DNA of 64,000 bases from an uncultured Bacteroidota bacterium. Lineage in GTDB: Bacteria; Bacteroidota; Bacteroidia; Chitinophagales; Chitinophagaceae. The translations under genes were made by a program, and so were the position numbers. This document shows, piece after piece, positions 35,901 to 45,144 of this stretch (positions are counted from its first letter, which is position 1; each line of letters starts with the position of its first letter). The notes under the pieces were generated by a model. The model saw only the letters and a program-made list of their open reading frames with translations. It was not told the origin of the DNA and ran no database searches. The DNA lies in the NCBI GenBank assembly GCA_903906365.1, contig CAIVKC010000043.1, positions 62,001-126,000 of the forward strand. Reading direction: 5' to 3'.

Positions 35901-36003
35901 TGGCGGCACCGGTCAGGCTTATATTGATAATAACTACAGTGGCGGCGGATTTTATCCAAGGGCACGCTCATTTACTTTGGGAGTTAACATCACTATTAAA
36001 TAA
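32953..36003 (+). CDS. SusC/RagA-type TonB-dependent outer-membrane transporter
   Basis: The protein has 1016 residues from the ATG at 32953; a TTG two codons upstream is less likely. A signal peptide (KKRLLFLVFYLFVMLLQVTA) is followed by a carboxypeptidase-regulatory-like domain (about residues 28-110, ITGKVTDDSGKPAVGATVTV). The TonB-receptor plug has DVVVVGYGTAKRKDITGSVS and GANGVILITT, and a 22-strand barrel ends in the usual RSFTLGVNITIK. SusC forms the outer-membrane channel below its SusD lid and imports oligosaccharides. SusD follows after 31 bases. Confidence 0.97.
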   Translation: MNQNSKKRLLFLVFYLFVMLLQVTAQTKIITGKVTDDSGKPAVGATVTVKGSKSGTSTDATGSFSLSVPAGAKTIVISYVGYIDQQISIQSESNVSVSLKPASGTTLNDVVVVGYGTAKRKDITGSVSSITAKDFNQGPAANPMDQVQGRVPGLVVTSPDGDPNSNPIIRLRGQTSLYGSQTPLLVVDGIILDNYEILASIPPADIISFDFLKDASASAIYGSRGANGVILITTLKGKAGSSQINYSGSITTSKDAKYYDLQNASSFVKHSLALGFDTTGYNWDGRSSTDWQKQITQTGVSNNHLLGISGGTDNFIYNGSLTYADQQGIVINTARKQFGLRINAEQKALNNKLVIQYNILSSETQRKNIDANIFYWAYNIPPTVPEKLANGTDNPIYNYNYVNPVWMENNEVRRSTDYLHQINVVANYELLKGLKIGAGGNISRFNIQYDYFLPVIPGAGAILNQGFKYNLNTNSDKGDMHINYIKSVGKHNFTATGVYEYNYYTDDNFFARGSGFPVDITTNNALSSGIPSFNTISSYKDEYKLISFLGRITYNYDNRYYLTGSFRRDGSSKFGPNDRYGNFPSVSGAWRISKEKFLADASWIDELKLNVGYGVTGNSDPIGAYNTLALLGPNVRTYDPTNPNNPYPVGYSPVQNPNADLKWEKRVGENLGLEFSFLKSRITGSFAVFNDKTQDLLYNYGVPTPPNYIGSVLANVGSLTNKGEELGLNLEIIREKDISFSIGGQITVAHTKVTSLSGNWDGNHVTTDLINIGSAGGQGLSFNPLTYIKVGYAVPVFYISHFTGIDQNGQQLLDSAGVKSLTLAQNGSPTLHFIDPTPKFTYGINTNFRYKAWTLYAAFNGNYGQKIYDNSRLNLENFPRFPGLNVKNEAFTNGLKESPNSSDYWLEKASYLRLQNLTIAYVFPKIGYLQNLRVYVTGTNLFVITKYKGLDPEVSPVSNAGGTRAGIGSLASTLSSAYGGLGGGGTGQAYIDNNYSGGGFYPRARSFTLGVNITIK

Positions 36004-36034
36004 AAATATATCATAGCATTAAATTCTTTCAAAT

Positions 36035-37789
36035 ATGCAAAAACATAATAATTCGAAAAATTGGGCGATGGTTGTACTGCTGTTATGGCTCAGCGGGATT
36101 GCCTGTACCAAGCTCGATGTTAAGACCTATAGTGTCGTGCCTACCGCGTCCTATTTCCAGACAGCGGCAGAAGTTGCCGCAGCCAAGGCGCCTTCCTATG
36201 CAGCAGTTCAGAACTTATACACCAACGGAGCTACCTGGCTTGCCACGGAGATTCCTTCTGACGAGATGGTCTTCCCGACCCGAGGAAGTGACTGGTATGA
36301 CGGAGGCACCTGGGCCAGCCTGTATTACCATAACCAGACAGCCGTGGACGTCTATGGCTGGATCGGTGGTACCTGGAACGATAATATCGGCGGAGCCAGT
36401 CAGTGTAATTACATCATCTACACGGAGAAGAACCTGCCCACTCCTCCGCCAACTCTTGCCGCTGACCTGGCTGAAATGATCGCCCTGAGGTCCTATTTTT
36501 ATTACAATGCCATGGATATCTTCGGAAATATCCCTTATGTAACCAATTTTAAGGTAGATCCTGCCACCGTGCAGACGCTCCCAAGGGCCCAGCTATTCGA
36601 TTCCCTGGAGCGTGACCTGCTGGCCGCTATACCCAATCTGGCTGCCAACGTGGATGTTACTACTTACGGAAAAGTCACCAAATGGATGGCCTACAGCCTG
36701 CTGGCTCGTATGTACCTCAATGCGGGTGTTTACAAATCCCAGCCCGGCAGCTATACCTACGGCGCCTCCAACACCTATTGGCAGAAATGTAAGGATGCCT
36801 GTGATCAGGTCATTAATTCCGGGGCCTATTCACTGGATCCCGTCTATTTTAACAGCTTTTTTGGCCAGAACAATACCAGTGCACCTGAAAATATTTTCGT
36901 CGCTCCGGCTTCAGGAACAGGCATTATTCCGGGCAACGGCATAGTTCAGCGGACCATTGAATTCAATTCTTCCCTGACTTTTGGCACTCCCTGCTGTAAC
37001 TATGGCAATAACGGCGCCAGCGCCACGCATGATTTTTACAGCCAGTATGATACCAATTCCACCTATTCCTATAATTCGGTGGTGATAAACGGACGTACCG
37101 TAAACAACAAACTCAGGACCTTCGCTGACCAGCGTACTGCACAGTGGCTCATTGGCCAGCAGTTTCAGGGTGACGGCGTCAGTAATTATCCTCCCAATAT
37201 CAACTGGGTAGTGGATAATAATGATTACTGCTGTACCTATAACGGGGATACCTCAACCGCCCATACTACACGGATTGGCGATTTTTACAATGGACTCTAT
37301 ACACCGGTGATTTATTATGACCGGATGACTGAATTCAGTAACCCGGCAGACACGTTCCGCCATGCAGGTGTGCGCAATATCAAATACTGGCCTCAGCCCG
37401 GAAACGCTACCGGCAACCAGGGCAATGCATTTGTTATTTTCCGCCTGGCTGATATTTACCTGATGCGCGGGGAAGCCGAATACAACCTCGGAATGATTCC
37501 GCAGGCGCTGGCTGATTTCAACGCTGTCCGCGAACGGGCCTATTCAGGAAGTACGGCCCATGACTGGGTGGCAGCTGACCTCACTCCGGCCAATATCCTG
37601 GCTGAAAGGGGCAGGGAACTTGCCTGGGAAATGGTCAGAAGAACCGACCAGATCCGATTCGGCACATTTGGTGCGGCCAAGAATTTCCCGCCCAAACCCG
37701 CCGATCCGGATGCGCATCTGACGATCTTCCCGATTCCCCAGAACCAGATTACGGCCAATCCGAATCTGAAACAAAATGCGGGATATTAA
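36035..37789 (+). CDS. SusD/RagB-type glycan-binding lipoprotein
   Basis: The 584-residue lipoprotein has a lipobox, SGIAC, with the anchor cysteine at C24. The helical SusD core shows EMIALRSYFYYNAMDIFGNI near residue 148 and, in the C-terminal part, VIFRLADIYLMRGEAEYNLG and ILAERGRELAWEMVRRTDQI, both SusD signatures. It caps the SusC channel on the cell surface and binds the imported glycan. An insert with paired cysteines (TPCCNYGN, DYCCTYNG) is unusual and may hold disulfides. The glycan is unknown. Confidence 0.96.
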   Translation: MQKHNNSKNWAMVVLLLWLSGIACTKLDVKTYSVVPTASYFQTAAEVAAAKAPSYAAVQNLYTNGATWLATEIPSDEMVFPTRGSDWYDGGTWASLYYHNQTAVDVYGWIGGTWNDNIGGASQCNYIIYTEKNLPTPPPTLAADLAEMIALRSYFYYNAMDIFGNIPYVTNFKVDPATVQTLPRAQLFDSLERDLLAAIPNLAANVDVTTYGKVTKWMAYSLLARMYLNAGVYKSQPGSYTYGASNTYWQKCKDACDQVINSGAYSLDPVYFNSFFGQNNTSAPENIFVAPASGTGIIPGNGIVQRTIEFNSSLTFGTPCCNYGNNGASATHDFYSQYDTNSTYSYNSVVINGRTVNNKLRTFADQRTAQWLIGQQFQGDGVSNYPPNINWVVDNNDYCCTYNGDTSTAHTTRIGDFYNGLYTPVIYYDRMTEFSNPADTFRHAGVRNIKYWPQPGNATGNQGNAFVIFRLADIYLMRGEAEYNLGMIPQALADFNAVRERAYSGSTAHDWVAADLTPANILAERGRELAWEMVRRTDQIRFGTFGAAKNFPPKPADPDAHLTIFPIPQNQITANPNLKQNAGY

Positions 37790-37899
37790 TTGAAGCAGAA
37801 AGACGCTTAATGATTATCTTGTAGGCTGATATTAACATCAGGCCGGAATGGTGACCACCGGTTGCCGATCCGGCCTGATTTGTTTATTTTATTCATTAA

Positions 37900-40800
37900 A
37901 TGCTGCCTCCCGTGATCCATTCCAAGAGCCTGGCCTGCCTTTTATGTTCCGGCATGATCTTTCTGGGGGGATGCAGGGACAAAGAGCCTTCCCTGTTTAC
38001 GCCGCTGGCCTCCTCAGAGACAGGAATCCATTTTGTCAACCCCAATGTGGATACCGACACGCTCAGTATCATGGACTACCTCTATTACTACAATGGTGCA
38101 GGGGTTGCTATCGGGGATATTAACAATGATGGCCTGCCGGATATCTATTTTGCATCCAATACGGCCGGCAATAAACTATACCTGAATAAGGGGAATTTTC
38201 AATTTGAGGACATAACGGCACTTGCCGGCGTGGCCGGACAGGCCGACTGGACCACCGGCGTCACGATGGCTGATGTGAACGGAGATGGTTTTTTGGATAT
38301 ATATGTATGTACGGTTGGTAATTTCACACCCCGGGATCATAACGGAGATCCGCATGCGTATTTCCAGCATTCACGCAACCAGTTGTTCATCAATAACGGG
38401 AACAATACTTTTACGGAAAGCGCCAAAAAGTGGGGGCTCGATATCGTAGGCTATAATACGCAGGCTGTATTTTTTGACTACGACAAGGATGGTGACCTGG
38501 ACATGTTCCTGCTACAGCACTCCACCCACCAGACAGATGCCTACGGAAGCACTTCCCTGCGCGATAAATACAGCCCGGAGAGCGGAGGGAAATTATACAG
38601 GAATGACGGGGATCATTTTACAGACGTCACCCGGTCCTCCGGTATTTACAGCAGTGCTACCGGCTACGGTCTGGGCGTCGGGGTTGCTGACCTCAACCAG
38701 GACGGGTATGACGATATATATGTAAGCAATGATTTTCATGAGAACGACTATTATTATGTCAACCAGGGCAATGGTACTTTCCGCGAGATGAATAATCAGG
38801 CCTTTGCCCATGAGTCCAAATTTTCCATGGGAAATGACATTGCAGATATCAACAACGACGGCTGGCCGGACATCATGACCGTTGACATGCTTCCCGAGGA
38901 CGAAAAGGTACTCAAGTCCTCCCTGGGGGATGACCCATTGAATTTATATATGTACCAGCGTGGATTCGGATATAACTACCAGTTTGCTCGCAACGCCCTT
39001 CAGCTCAATACCGGTCGGGGAAAAAAATTTTCTGACATCGCGCTCTACAGCGGGGTTTCTGCCACGGACTGGAGCTGGTCGCCGCTTATTGCTGATTATA
39101 ACCTCGACGGTCAAAACGATATCTTCGTTTCCAATGGTATAAAAAACAGGCCCAATGACCTGGACTATGTCAAATTTATTTCCGGACTTCCACAGCCCAG
39201 CCAAAACAGCGGAAAAAGGCAGCACGACAAGGAGATACTCAAACACCTTCCTCCCGGAGCCTGGCATAATTATATATTTGAAGGGCAGCCGGACCTAACT
39301 TTCAAGGACCGGTCGGCCCAATGGGGTTTTGACGCAAATACCCTTTCACAGGGAGCTGCTTATGGCGACCTGGATGGCGATGGTGACCTGGATCTGGTGA
39401 CCAACAATATGAACGAGACCGCCGGAATTTACCGTAATAATACCCGTGTCATGCATCCCGGCTCTCATTATCTGACCGTGGCCATCAGGGGAAAGGGACC
39501 CAATACCTTCGGAATCGGCACCAAGGTCTTTGTTTTTGCCGCCGGAAAACTGTACTACCAGGAGTTGCAAAATGAGCGTGGATTTATGAGCAGCAGTGAG
39601 CCCGTACTGCATTTTGGACTCGGAGAGGCAGCCATGGCGGACAGCCTGGTAGTCATCTGGCCCGATAATACCTATGAGCGAATCCCAAAGGTGGCAGCCA
39701 GCCAGCGCCTGCAACTTAACTATGACCCCAAAAAGGCCACACCCATTGGGAATTATGCCGGATTTATTGACCAGCTGCTCCATACGCCGGCCTCCGGCAG
39801 ACTGACCGATATGACGGAAGCCTCCGGTATGACCTACCGGCACCAGGAGGACGTATCCTTTATTGACTTTAACCAGCAATGGACAATACCCCATGAACTT
39901 TCTACACCTGGACCCAAAATCGCAGTTGCCGACGTGAACGGAGACGGACGGGAAGATTTCTTTGTGTGCGGGGGTAAAGGGCAAGGGGGCACCCTCTTTT
40001 TGCAACAGCCGGATGCCCGGTTTGTGGTTTCGGCAGATTCAGCCGTATTTCTCAAAGACCGCTCCTGTGAAGATGTTGATGCCGTTTTTTTTGATGCCAA
40101 TGGGGACGGGTTTGCCGACCTGTATGTGGCCAGCGGCGGCAATGAATACCAGGGTAAGGCTGCCGAACTCAAAGACAGGCTTTACCTCAATGACGGCAGG
40201 GGGCATTTTACCAAATCATCGGGCCTGCCTGATCTTTTTGAAAATAAATCCGTGGTCCGGGTAGCAGATTTCGACCACGATGGCGATATGGATATTTTCG
40301 TGGGCGGAAGGGCCGATTCCCGGATTTACGGGATGCCGCCATTTAGTTACCTGTTGCAAAATGACGGTAAAGGGAATTTCAGGGTGGTTACCCAGGAACT
40401 AATACCCGAACTGGAACATATCGGGATGGTTACCGATGCCACCTGGTGTGATATTGACAAGGACGGATGGCCAGACCTGATTGTAACCGGGGACTGGATG
40501 CCCCCGACGCTTTTCAAAAATAACCATGGGCATTTTGTCAAGGCTTCACTCACCTCTAACGATGCAGCATTGTCAGGATGGTGGTGCAGCCTTAAAGCCA
40601 CTGACCTCAACGGGGACGGATTCCCTGACCTGCTGATGGGGAATCTGGGATTGAACAGCAAACTAACGGCCAGCTCAGATTATCCCCTGAAAATGTTTGT
40701 AGGCGATATCCTGGGAAACCAGCATATCACCCAAATACTGGCAGTTGCCAAAAACGGGAAATATTATACTTTCCTCAACAAGGAGGACCTTGAACTGCAG

Positions 40801-41280
40801 CTTCCCTACCTGAAAAAGGAATACTTAAGTTACTCCAAAATGGCAGGAAAGACGGTGGAGGAGATTTTCGGTCATAAGCTCGACAGCATTCCGCTCTACC
40901 AGCTTTCAACCCTGGCCTCCATGAAACTCATCAATGACGGCAAGGGGCATTTCACCGCTTCCCAGCTGCCTGCACCCATGCAATGGACCCCTATTTTTGA
41001 TTTTGCCATCCTGGATGCATCGGGCGGGGGCAGGGTGGATCTGCTGGCAGGAGGTAATTTCTTTGGAACCGAACCTTTTGAAGGGAGGTATGATGCGCTT
41101 CCGCTTTGCCTTTATCATGGGGACGGACATGGAAATTTCCAGGCTGATCTGCCCCTGCCAGCTCCGCTGGACACCATAACCGGTGAAGTAAGGTGTTTAC
41201 GACCCATCCGTCTGGCCAATGGCAAAAAGGCCATGATTGTTGGCTTTAACAACGGCCCGGTGAAATTACTTGGATACTAA
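37900..41280 (+). CDS. FG-GAP/VCBS repeat lipoprotein with ASPIC/UnbV domain
   Basis: The 1126-residue protein has a lipobox (FLGGC, C25). Many calcium-binding FG-GAP/VCBS repeats follow, such as GVAIGDINNDGLPDIYFASN, forming beta-propellers over about residues 55-500 and 670-1060. Between them, about 525-600, is an ASPIC/UnbV domain (GIGTKVFVFAAGKLYYQELQ). This set resembles CRTAC1-type proteins, which are often found next to SusCD in Bacteroidota and are thought to bind glycans or cells at the surface. It lies 110 bases after SusD. Its 3' end overlaps the converging minus-strand gene by 15 bases. Confidence 0.92.
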   Translation: MLPPVIHSKSLACLLCSGMIFLGGCRDKEPSLFTPLASSETGIHFVNPNVDTDTLSIMDYLYYYNGAGVAIGDINNDGLPDIYFASNTAGNKLYLNKGNFQFEDITALAGVAGQADWTTGVTMADVNGDGFLDIYVCTVGNFTPRDHNGDPHAYFQHSRNQLFINNGNNTFTESAKKWGLDIVGYNTQAVFFDYDKDGDLDMFLLQHSTHQTDAYGSTSLRDKYSPESGGKLYRNDGDHFTDVTRSSGIYSSATGYGLGVGVADLNQDGYDDIYVSNDFHENDYYYVNQGNGTFREMNNQAFAHESKFSMGNDIADINNDGWPDIMTVDMLPEDEKVLKSSLGDDPLNLYMYQRGFGYNYQFARNALQLNTGRGKKFSDIALYSGVSATDWSWSPLIADYNLDGQNDIFVSNGIKNRPNDLDYVKFISGLPQPSQNSGKRQHDKEILKHLPPGAWHNYIFEGQPDLTFKDRSAQWGFDANTLSQGAAYGDLDGDGDLDLVTNNMNETAGIYRNNTRVMHPGSHYLTVAIRGKGPNTFGIGTKVFVFAAGKLYYQELQNERGFMSSSEPVLHFGLGEAAMADSLVVIWPDNTYERIPKVAASQRLQLNYDPKKATPIGNYAGFIDQLLHTPASGRLTDMTEASGMTYRHQEDVSFIDFNQQWTIPHELSTPGPKIAVADVNGDGREDFFVCGGKGQGGTLFLQQPDARFVVSADSAVFLKDRSCEDVDAVFFDANGDGFADLYVASGGNEYQGKAAELKDRLYLNDGRGHFTKSSGLPDLFENKSVVRVADFDHDGDMDIFVGGRADSRIYGMPPFSYLLQNDGKGNFRVVTQELIPELEHIGMVTDATWCDIDKDGWPDLIVTGDWMPPTLFKNNHGHFVKASLTSNDAALSGWWCSLKATDLNGDGFPDLLMGNLGLNSKLTASSDYPLKMFVGDILGNQHITQILAVAKNGKYYTFLNKEDLELQLPYLKKEYLSYSKMAGKTVEEIFGHKLDSIPLYQLSTLASMKLINDGKGHFTASQLPAPMQWTPIFDFAILDASGGGRVDLLAGGNFFGTEPFEGRYDALPLCLYHGDGHGNFQADLPLPAPLDTITGEVRCLRPIRLANGKKAMIVGFNNGPVKLLGY

Positions 41281-42255
41281 GGGCTTTATCGGGTAAACCA
41301 ATTCGATTTTCACCATGGAACTGTCTGCAACAGGCAGGGGAGAAAGGTATTTTTCGTATTCTACGGACCCCTTAACCAGGGTATGGTCGGCGAAATATTT
41401 GTCCATGGCTGCATATGCCTTCATCCTGTCCCTGAAAGGCCCTTCATAGATCCCGGTGGCTAGTACCTGGGTGCGAGGCATTTGCCGGCATCTGACAAGG
41501 TAATCCCCTTCTATGATTTTGTTGATATGGATACCAGCCATGACATCGACCGAATCGCCGGGCAGGTAATGAATGGACAGATTCTTAGGGCCGCTTGGTA
41601 CCGTTTTATGTGCTACAGCGAAACTGTCCAGCTGGCTGAACAGGTAATGGATCTTGCCGAAGAGGTCCTGCCTGTGGGCCAGGGTGGCCTGCTGGGTCAA
41701 AAAAATGGTATCAGCAGGCTGCTTGATGTCAATAGACATACCATAAAACAGGGCCGGGTTTTCCAGGTATGACTTCAGGTGGGTGACGGACCGGTCTGCA
41801 AAGGACTCCGGTTCCAGAAATGGCAGTATCTTATACAATAAACGTGAGTCACGGGCATATTGTACCTGGGAATTTTCAAGCGCTGCCATCCGGGCATTGT
41901 CAAAGCTGGGAATAAAGGACAATATGAAAGAATCAGAATGATCTTTCTCGGTTTCAACAACCTGGTAAAGCAGGTAATCGAACTGGGTAATGGTGATGGT
42001 GCGGCCGCTAAAAGAAAAGGTGTTAATATGCCTGGAAGTATCTGAGTGAAAGGAAAAGGAAGCAGAATCCCTCTGCCATGCCTGTGCCACCGACTGATCC
42101 CAGCTGATCCAGCTTCGCGGCTGGAAGAGGGAGGCGGATATGTTCTTAAAGCTGTTCCCGATATAAAGGTCCTTTTTTTTGACCGAAGGAATAAAGTAGC
42201 AAATAAGGAAGGCTGAGATGACTAAAAGGATCAGAATCCGGAACACAGGTTTCAT
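41266..42255 (-). CDS. Membrane-anchored protein with GyrI-like effector-binding domain
   Basis: The 329-residue protein has one N-terminal membrane span (about residues 5-24, FRILILLVISAFLICYFIPS). The middle is not recognised. The C-terminal part (about 235-325, VDVMAGIHINKIIEGDYLVR, then ATGIYEGPFRDRMKAYAAM and VEYEKYLSPLP) fits the GyrI-like/AraC effector-binding fold, which binds small molecules. Many such proteins in Bacteroidota have a polyketide-cyclase-like N-terminal part. It converges on the FG-GAP gene and diverges from the beta-propeller glycosidase. Its link to glycan use is only positional. Confidence 0.75.
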   Translation of the reverse strand: MKPVFRILILLVISAFLICYFIPSVKKKDLYIGNSFKNISASLFQPRSWISWDQSVAQAWQRDSASFSFHSDTSRHINTFSFSGRTITITQFDYLLYQVVETEKDHSDSFILSFIPSFDNARMAALENSQVQYARDSRLLYKILPFLEPESFADRSVTHLKSYLENPALFYGMSIDIKQPADTIFLTQQATLAHRQDLFGKIHYLFSQLDSFAVAHKTVPSGPKNLSIHYLPGDSVDVMAGIHINKIIEGDYLVRCRQMPRTQVLATGIYEGPFRDRMKAYAAMDKYFADHTLVKGSVEYEKYLSPLPVADSSMVKIELVYPIKPLVSK

Positions 42256-42327
42256 AATGGGTTTTTTTCGGTATAGCAGTCTGGTTAAATATAAGGTTTA
42301 AAAATAATTAAAAGCGGGGGATCATAT

Positions 42328-43311
42328 ATGAAAAAAGAAAGCTTAATTTTTTTAATTTTTACAGCACTGTCTGTCCTGATTTCCTATTCCTGCCAGGGGC
42401 CGGAAAAAAAACAAAATGGCAGTTTACCCGAGACTGCCGGAGGATGGATCAAGTATGAAAAAAATCCGGTGCTCGGCGGGGATCTGGGAACCATCTTTGA
42501 TGTCAGCCTTTTGCATGAAGGCCCAGGGGATTTTCAAATGTACTGCTCCTGGCGCCCAAGGCGCAGTATCGCCCTATCCACCAGCCGGGACGGACTATTA
42601 TGGTCCAAACCCGCTGTCTGCCTGTCCTTTAACGACAGCAGCGGATGGGAGCGGGATGTGAACAGGCCTGTGGTCCTGTTCCTAAACGGGAAATACCATA
42701 TGTGGTATACGGGCGAAAATGACAGTGCCTCCGCCATCGGTTATGCCGTCAGTGACGATGGACGCCAGTTCCGCCGGGTCAGTCCATTACCGGTGATGGT
42801 TGCCGACCGCCCTTGGGAAAAAAAAGCCCTGATGTGCCCGCATGTGATCTGGGATGATCAGCTGAAATTATACCGGATGTGGTATTCAGGCGGGGAGCAG
42901 TATGAACCCGATGCCATCGGCTATGCGACCAGCCCCGACGGTATCCACTGGGATAAATACCCTGCAAACCCTGTATTCCGGGCGGACAGTTCCCGGCAGT
43001 GGGAACAGGCAAAGGTTACCGCATGCCAGGTCATCAGGCGCAGGGATGATTACCTGATGTTTTATATCGGCTTTAAAAATACGGACTTCGCCCAAATTGG
43101 CATGGCCCGCTCAAAGGATGGAATCACCCAATGGGAAAGGTACGCCGCTAATCCCATCATCCGGCCGGGCATGGGGTGGGATTCGAGTGCCGTCTATAAG
43201 CCCTTTGCGGTGATGGACGGGGAAAAATGGCTGCTATATTACAACGGCCGCAAAAACAACATGGAGCAAATCGGTATTGCCCTGCACCAGGGACCAGACC
43301 TGGGATTTTAA
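42328..43311 (+). CDS. Five-bladed beta-propeller glycosidase-like lipoprotein
   Basis: The 327-residue lipoprotein (lipobox near ISYSC, anchor C22) carries the repeats of the GH43/GH32/GH130 propeller group. Examples are HMWYTGENDSASAIGYAVSD, YRMWYSGGEQYEPDAIGYAT, YLMFYIGFKNTDFAQIGMAR and LLYYNGRKNNMEQIGIAL. The FDVSLLHE stretch near residue 60 could carry the first catalytic aspartate. The exact GH family cannot be told by eye, and catalysis is not assured. It starts a plus-strand pair with the MGH1-like gene 37 bases downstream. Confidence 0.75.
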   Translation: MKKESLIFLIFTALSVLISYSCQGPEKKQNGSLPETAGGWIKYEKNPVLGGDLGTIFDVSLLHEGPGDFQMYCSWRPRRSIALSTSRDGLLWSKPAVCLSFNDSSGWERDVNRPVVLFLNGKYHMWYTGENDSASAIGYAVSDDGRQFRRVSPLPVMVADRPWEKKALMCPHVIWDDQLKLYRMWYSGGEQYEPDAIGYATSPDGIHWDKYPANPVFRADSSRQWEQAKVTACQVIRRRDDYLMFYIGFKNTDFAQIGMARSKDGITQWERYAANPIIRPGMGWDSSAVYKPFAVMDGEKWLLYYNGRKNNMEQIGIALHQGPDLGF

Positions 43312-43348
43312 AAACCAACAAAAACATCCCTGTCACCAGGGAATTCAT

Positions 43349-44986
43349 ATGCGAAGCGTCCTTATTCATCTGGCCTGTCTTTGGCTTGCCATGACAGCCA
43401 CCGCCTTGCTGCCGGAGCCCGCTGCGGCCCAGGGAACCGTATTGCGTCCGGAAAGTTTCAAGCATTTTGTGGATAGTTTCAACCTGTGGGACCATGAATT
43501 GTATCCGCAATTTATTTCCAATGCAAAAAGCTGGGAATTCCTGTCAGCCAATATTCCTTTGCTGGACTGTCCCGATAAACAACTGGAGCAGACCTATTAT
43601 TTCAGGTGGTGGACCTACCGGAAGCATATCCGAAAGACGCCGGAGGGCTTTGTGATCCTTGAATTCCTTCCCGATGTCAGCTGGGCCGGTAAATACAATA
43701 CCATCAATTGTGCAGCCGCATTGCATGTATATGAAGGAAGATGGCTGCACGACAGTCAATACATCAGCGATTACATAAAATTCTGGTACCGGGGAGGAGG
43801 TGATATGGAAGCTTACAGCTGCTGGATGGCCGATGCGCTGTGGAACCAGTCCCTGGTAAAGGGTGACAGAAAACTGGCCATATCGCTGGAAGCAGACCTG
43901 GTCAGGGAATATGGAAACCGGGAAAAAGCGCAATTGGACAGCAATGGTCTGTATTGGCAGATTGACGGCAAAGACGGAATGGAAATGTCCATCTGCGGGG
44001 GCAGCGATGGGGACAGGCCTGCCTACCGGGCCACCATCAATTCATACCAGTACGGGGATGCCATGGCCATTGCCCGCATTGCGGACTGGTCAGGTCAGCG
44101 GGAGGCGGGGGATTTGTTTCGCAACAAGGCCCTCACCTTAAAAAATAACATAGAGCGCCTGTTGTGGGATGACACGGCGCGATTTTTCAAAGTACTGCAA
44201 AAGCCGGTGGCAGATTCAGGTTACCGCAAAGGAATGCCTTTATGCAGCGCCAGGGAGTTACACGGATATACGCCCTGGCTTTTCAGCCTGCCATCCTCGC
44301 GTTATTCGGTTGCCTGGAAATTCCTAATGGATCCCCGTTATTTTTATGCCCCCTACGGGCCCACCACCGCCGAACAGGGACATCCGGGATTCGACATTTC
44401 CTACAAGGACCATGAATGCCAGTGGAACGGCCCTTCCTGGCCGATGGCGACCTCCATAACGCTCACCGCCATGGCCAACCTGATCAATAATTATCCTCCC
44501 TCCCCGGTGAGGGCTCAGGATTTTTTTAAGCTTCTGCTGCAGTACGCAGGCTCCCAGCAACGAACCAGGGAGGATGGACGGGTGGTCCCCTGGATTGATG
44601 AAAACCTCAATCCCTTTAACGGGGACTGGATATCCCGTACACGCCTTTCTACCTGGGAAAACGGGCATTGGTCCAAAGAGAAGGGAGGCCCCGAAAGAGG
44701 CAAGGATTATAACCATTCCACTTTCTGCGACCTGGTTATAACAGGTCTAATCGGGCTTCGGCCCTCGGAGGGAAATACAGTCCTGGTCAATCCAATGATA
44801 CCTGCCGGCACCTGGGATTATTTTTGCCTGGACCACCTGACCTATCATGGAAAAATGCTGACCATTCTCTATGATCGTCTGGGAACCCGCTACCACCGGG
44901 GCAGGGGGATGATGGTTTTTGTCGATGGCAGAAAAGCGGCAGCCAGTCCGGTGCTGAAGAAAATCATGGTTAGGTTGGAGCATTGA
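43349..44986 (+). CDS. MGH1-like (alpha/alpha)6-barrel glycoside hydrolase
   Basis: The protein has 545 residues from the ATG at 43349, which begins a good signal peptide (MRSVLIHLACLWLAMTATAL); the open frame starts 24 codons earlier but inside the previous gene. It fits the mannosylglycerate-hydrolase-like domain related to GH63. Visible are EFLPDVSWAGKYNTINCAAA, ICGGSDGDRPAYRATINSYQ, ELHGYTPWLFSLP and KDHECQWNGPSWPMATSITL, the last being a strong family mark. It probably removes alpha-linked sugars from imported oligosaccharides in the periplasm. A strong hairpin follows downstream. Confidence 0.85.
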   Translation: MRSVLIHLACLWLAMTATALLPEPAAAQGTVLRPESFKHFVDSFNLWDHELYPQFISNAKSWEFLSANIPLLDCPDKQLEQTYYFRWWTYRKHIRKTPEGFVILEFLPDVSWAGKYNTINCAAALHVYEGRWLHDSQYISDYIKFWYRGGGDMEAYSCWMADALWNQSLVKGDRKLAISLEADLVREYGNREKAQLDSNGLYWQIDGKDGMEMSICGGSDGDRPAYRATINSYQYGDAMAIARIADWSGQREAGDLFRNKALTLKNNIERLLWDDTARFFKVLQKPVADSGYRKGMPLCSARELHGYTPWLFSLPSSRYSVAWKFLMDPRYFYAPYGPTTAEQGHPGFDISYKDHECQWNGPSWPMATSITLTAMANLINNYPPSPVRAQDFFKLLLQYAGSQQRTREDGRVVPWIDENLNPFNGDWISRTRLSTWENGHWSKEKGGPERGKDYNHSTFCDLVITGLIGLRPSEGNTVLVNPMIPAGTWDYFCLDHLTYHGKMLTILYDRLGTRYHRGRGMMVFVDGRKAAASPVLKKIMVRLEH

Positions 44987-45060
44987 TGGATGCTGGCCCG
45001 AAGGGTTTGCAGTCCGGGGGAACCTGCCAAAGGGTATTGTCAATAAAACGTATACAAAGG

Positions 45061-45099
45061 AACAGGCCGGCCCGGCTGGATGCGCGGGACCGGCCTGTT
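45061..45099. terminator. Strong GC-rich hairpin between converging genes
   Basis: AACAGGCCGG (45061-45070) and CCGGCCTGTT (45090-45099) pair fully, and CCGG/CGGG inside extend the stem. There is no clean T tract on either strand. Placed between the MGH1-like gene (plus) and DUF1080 (minus), it probably ends or protects both transcripts. Confidence 0.6.
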
Positions 45100-45144
45100 G
45101 GGGAAGGTCTCATTATTGAATAATGCCGTGACTAGGTCACAACC

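Noticed and set aside
41266-41280. Overlap of two converging genes as a sign of frameshift
   Set aside because: Both proteins have natural ends; a 15-base tail-to-tail overlap is common and needs no error.
43277-43348. Longer start for the MGH1-like glycosidase
   Set aside because: It would overlap the preceding gene and put 24 polar residues before a clear signal peptide; the inner ATG is better.
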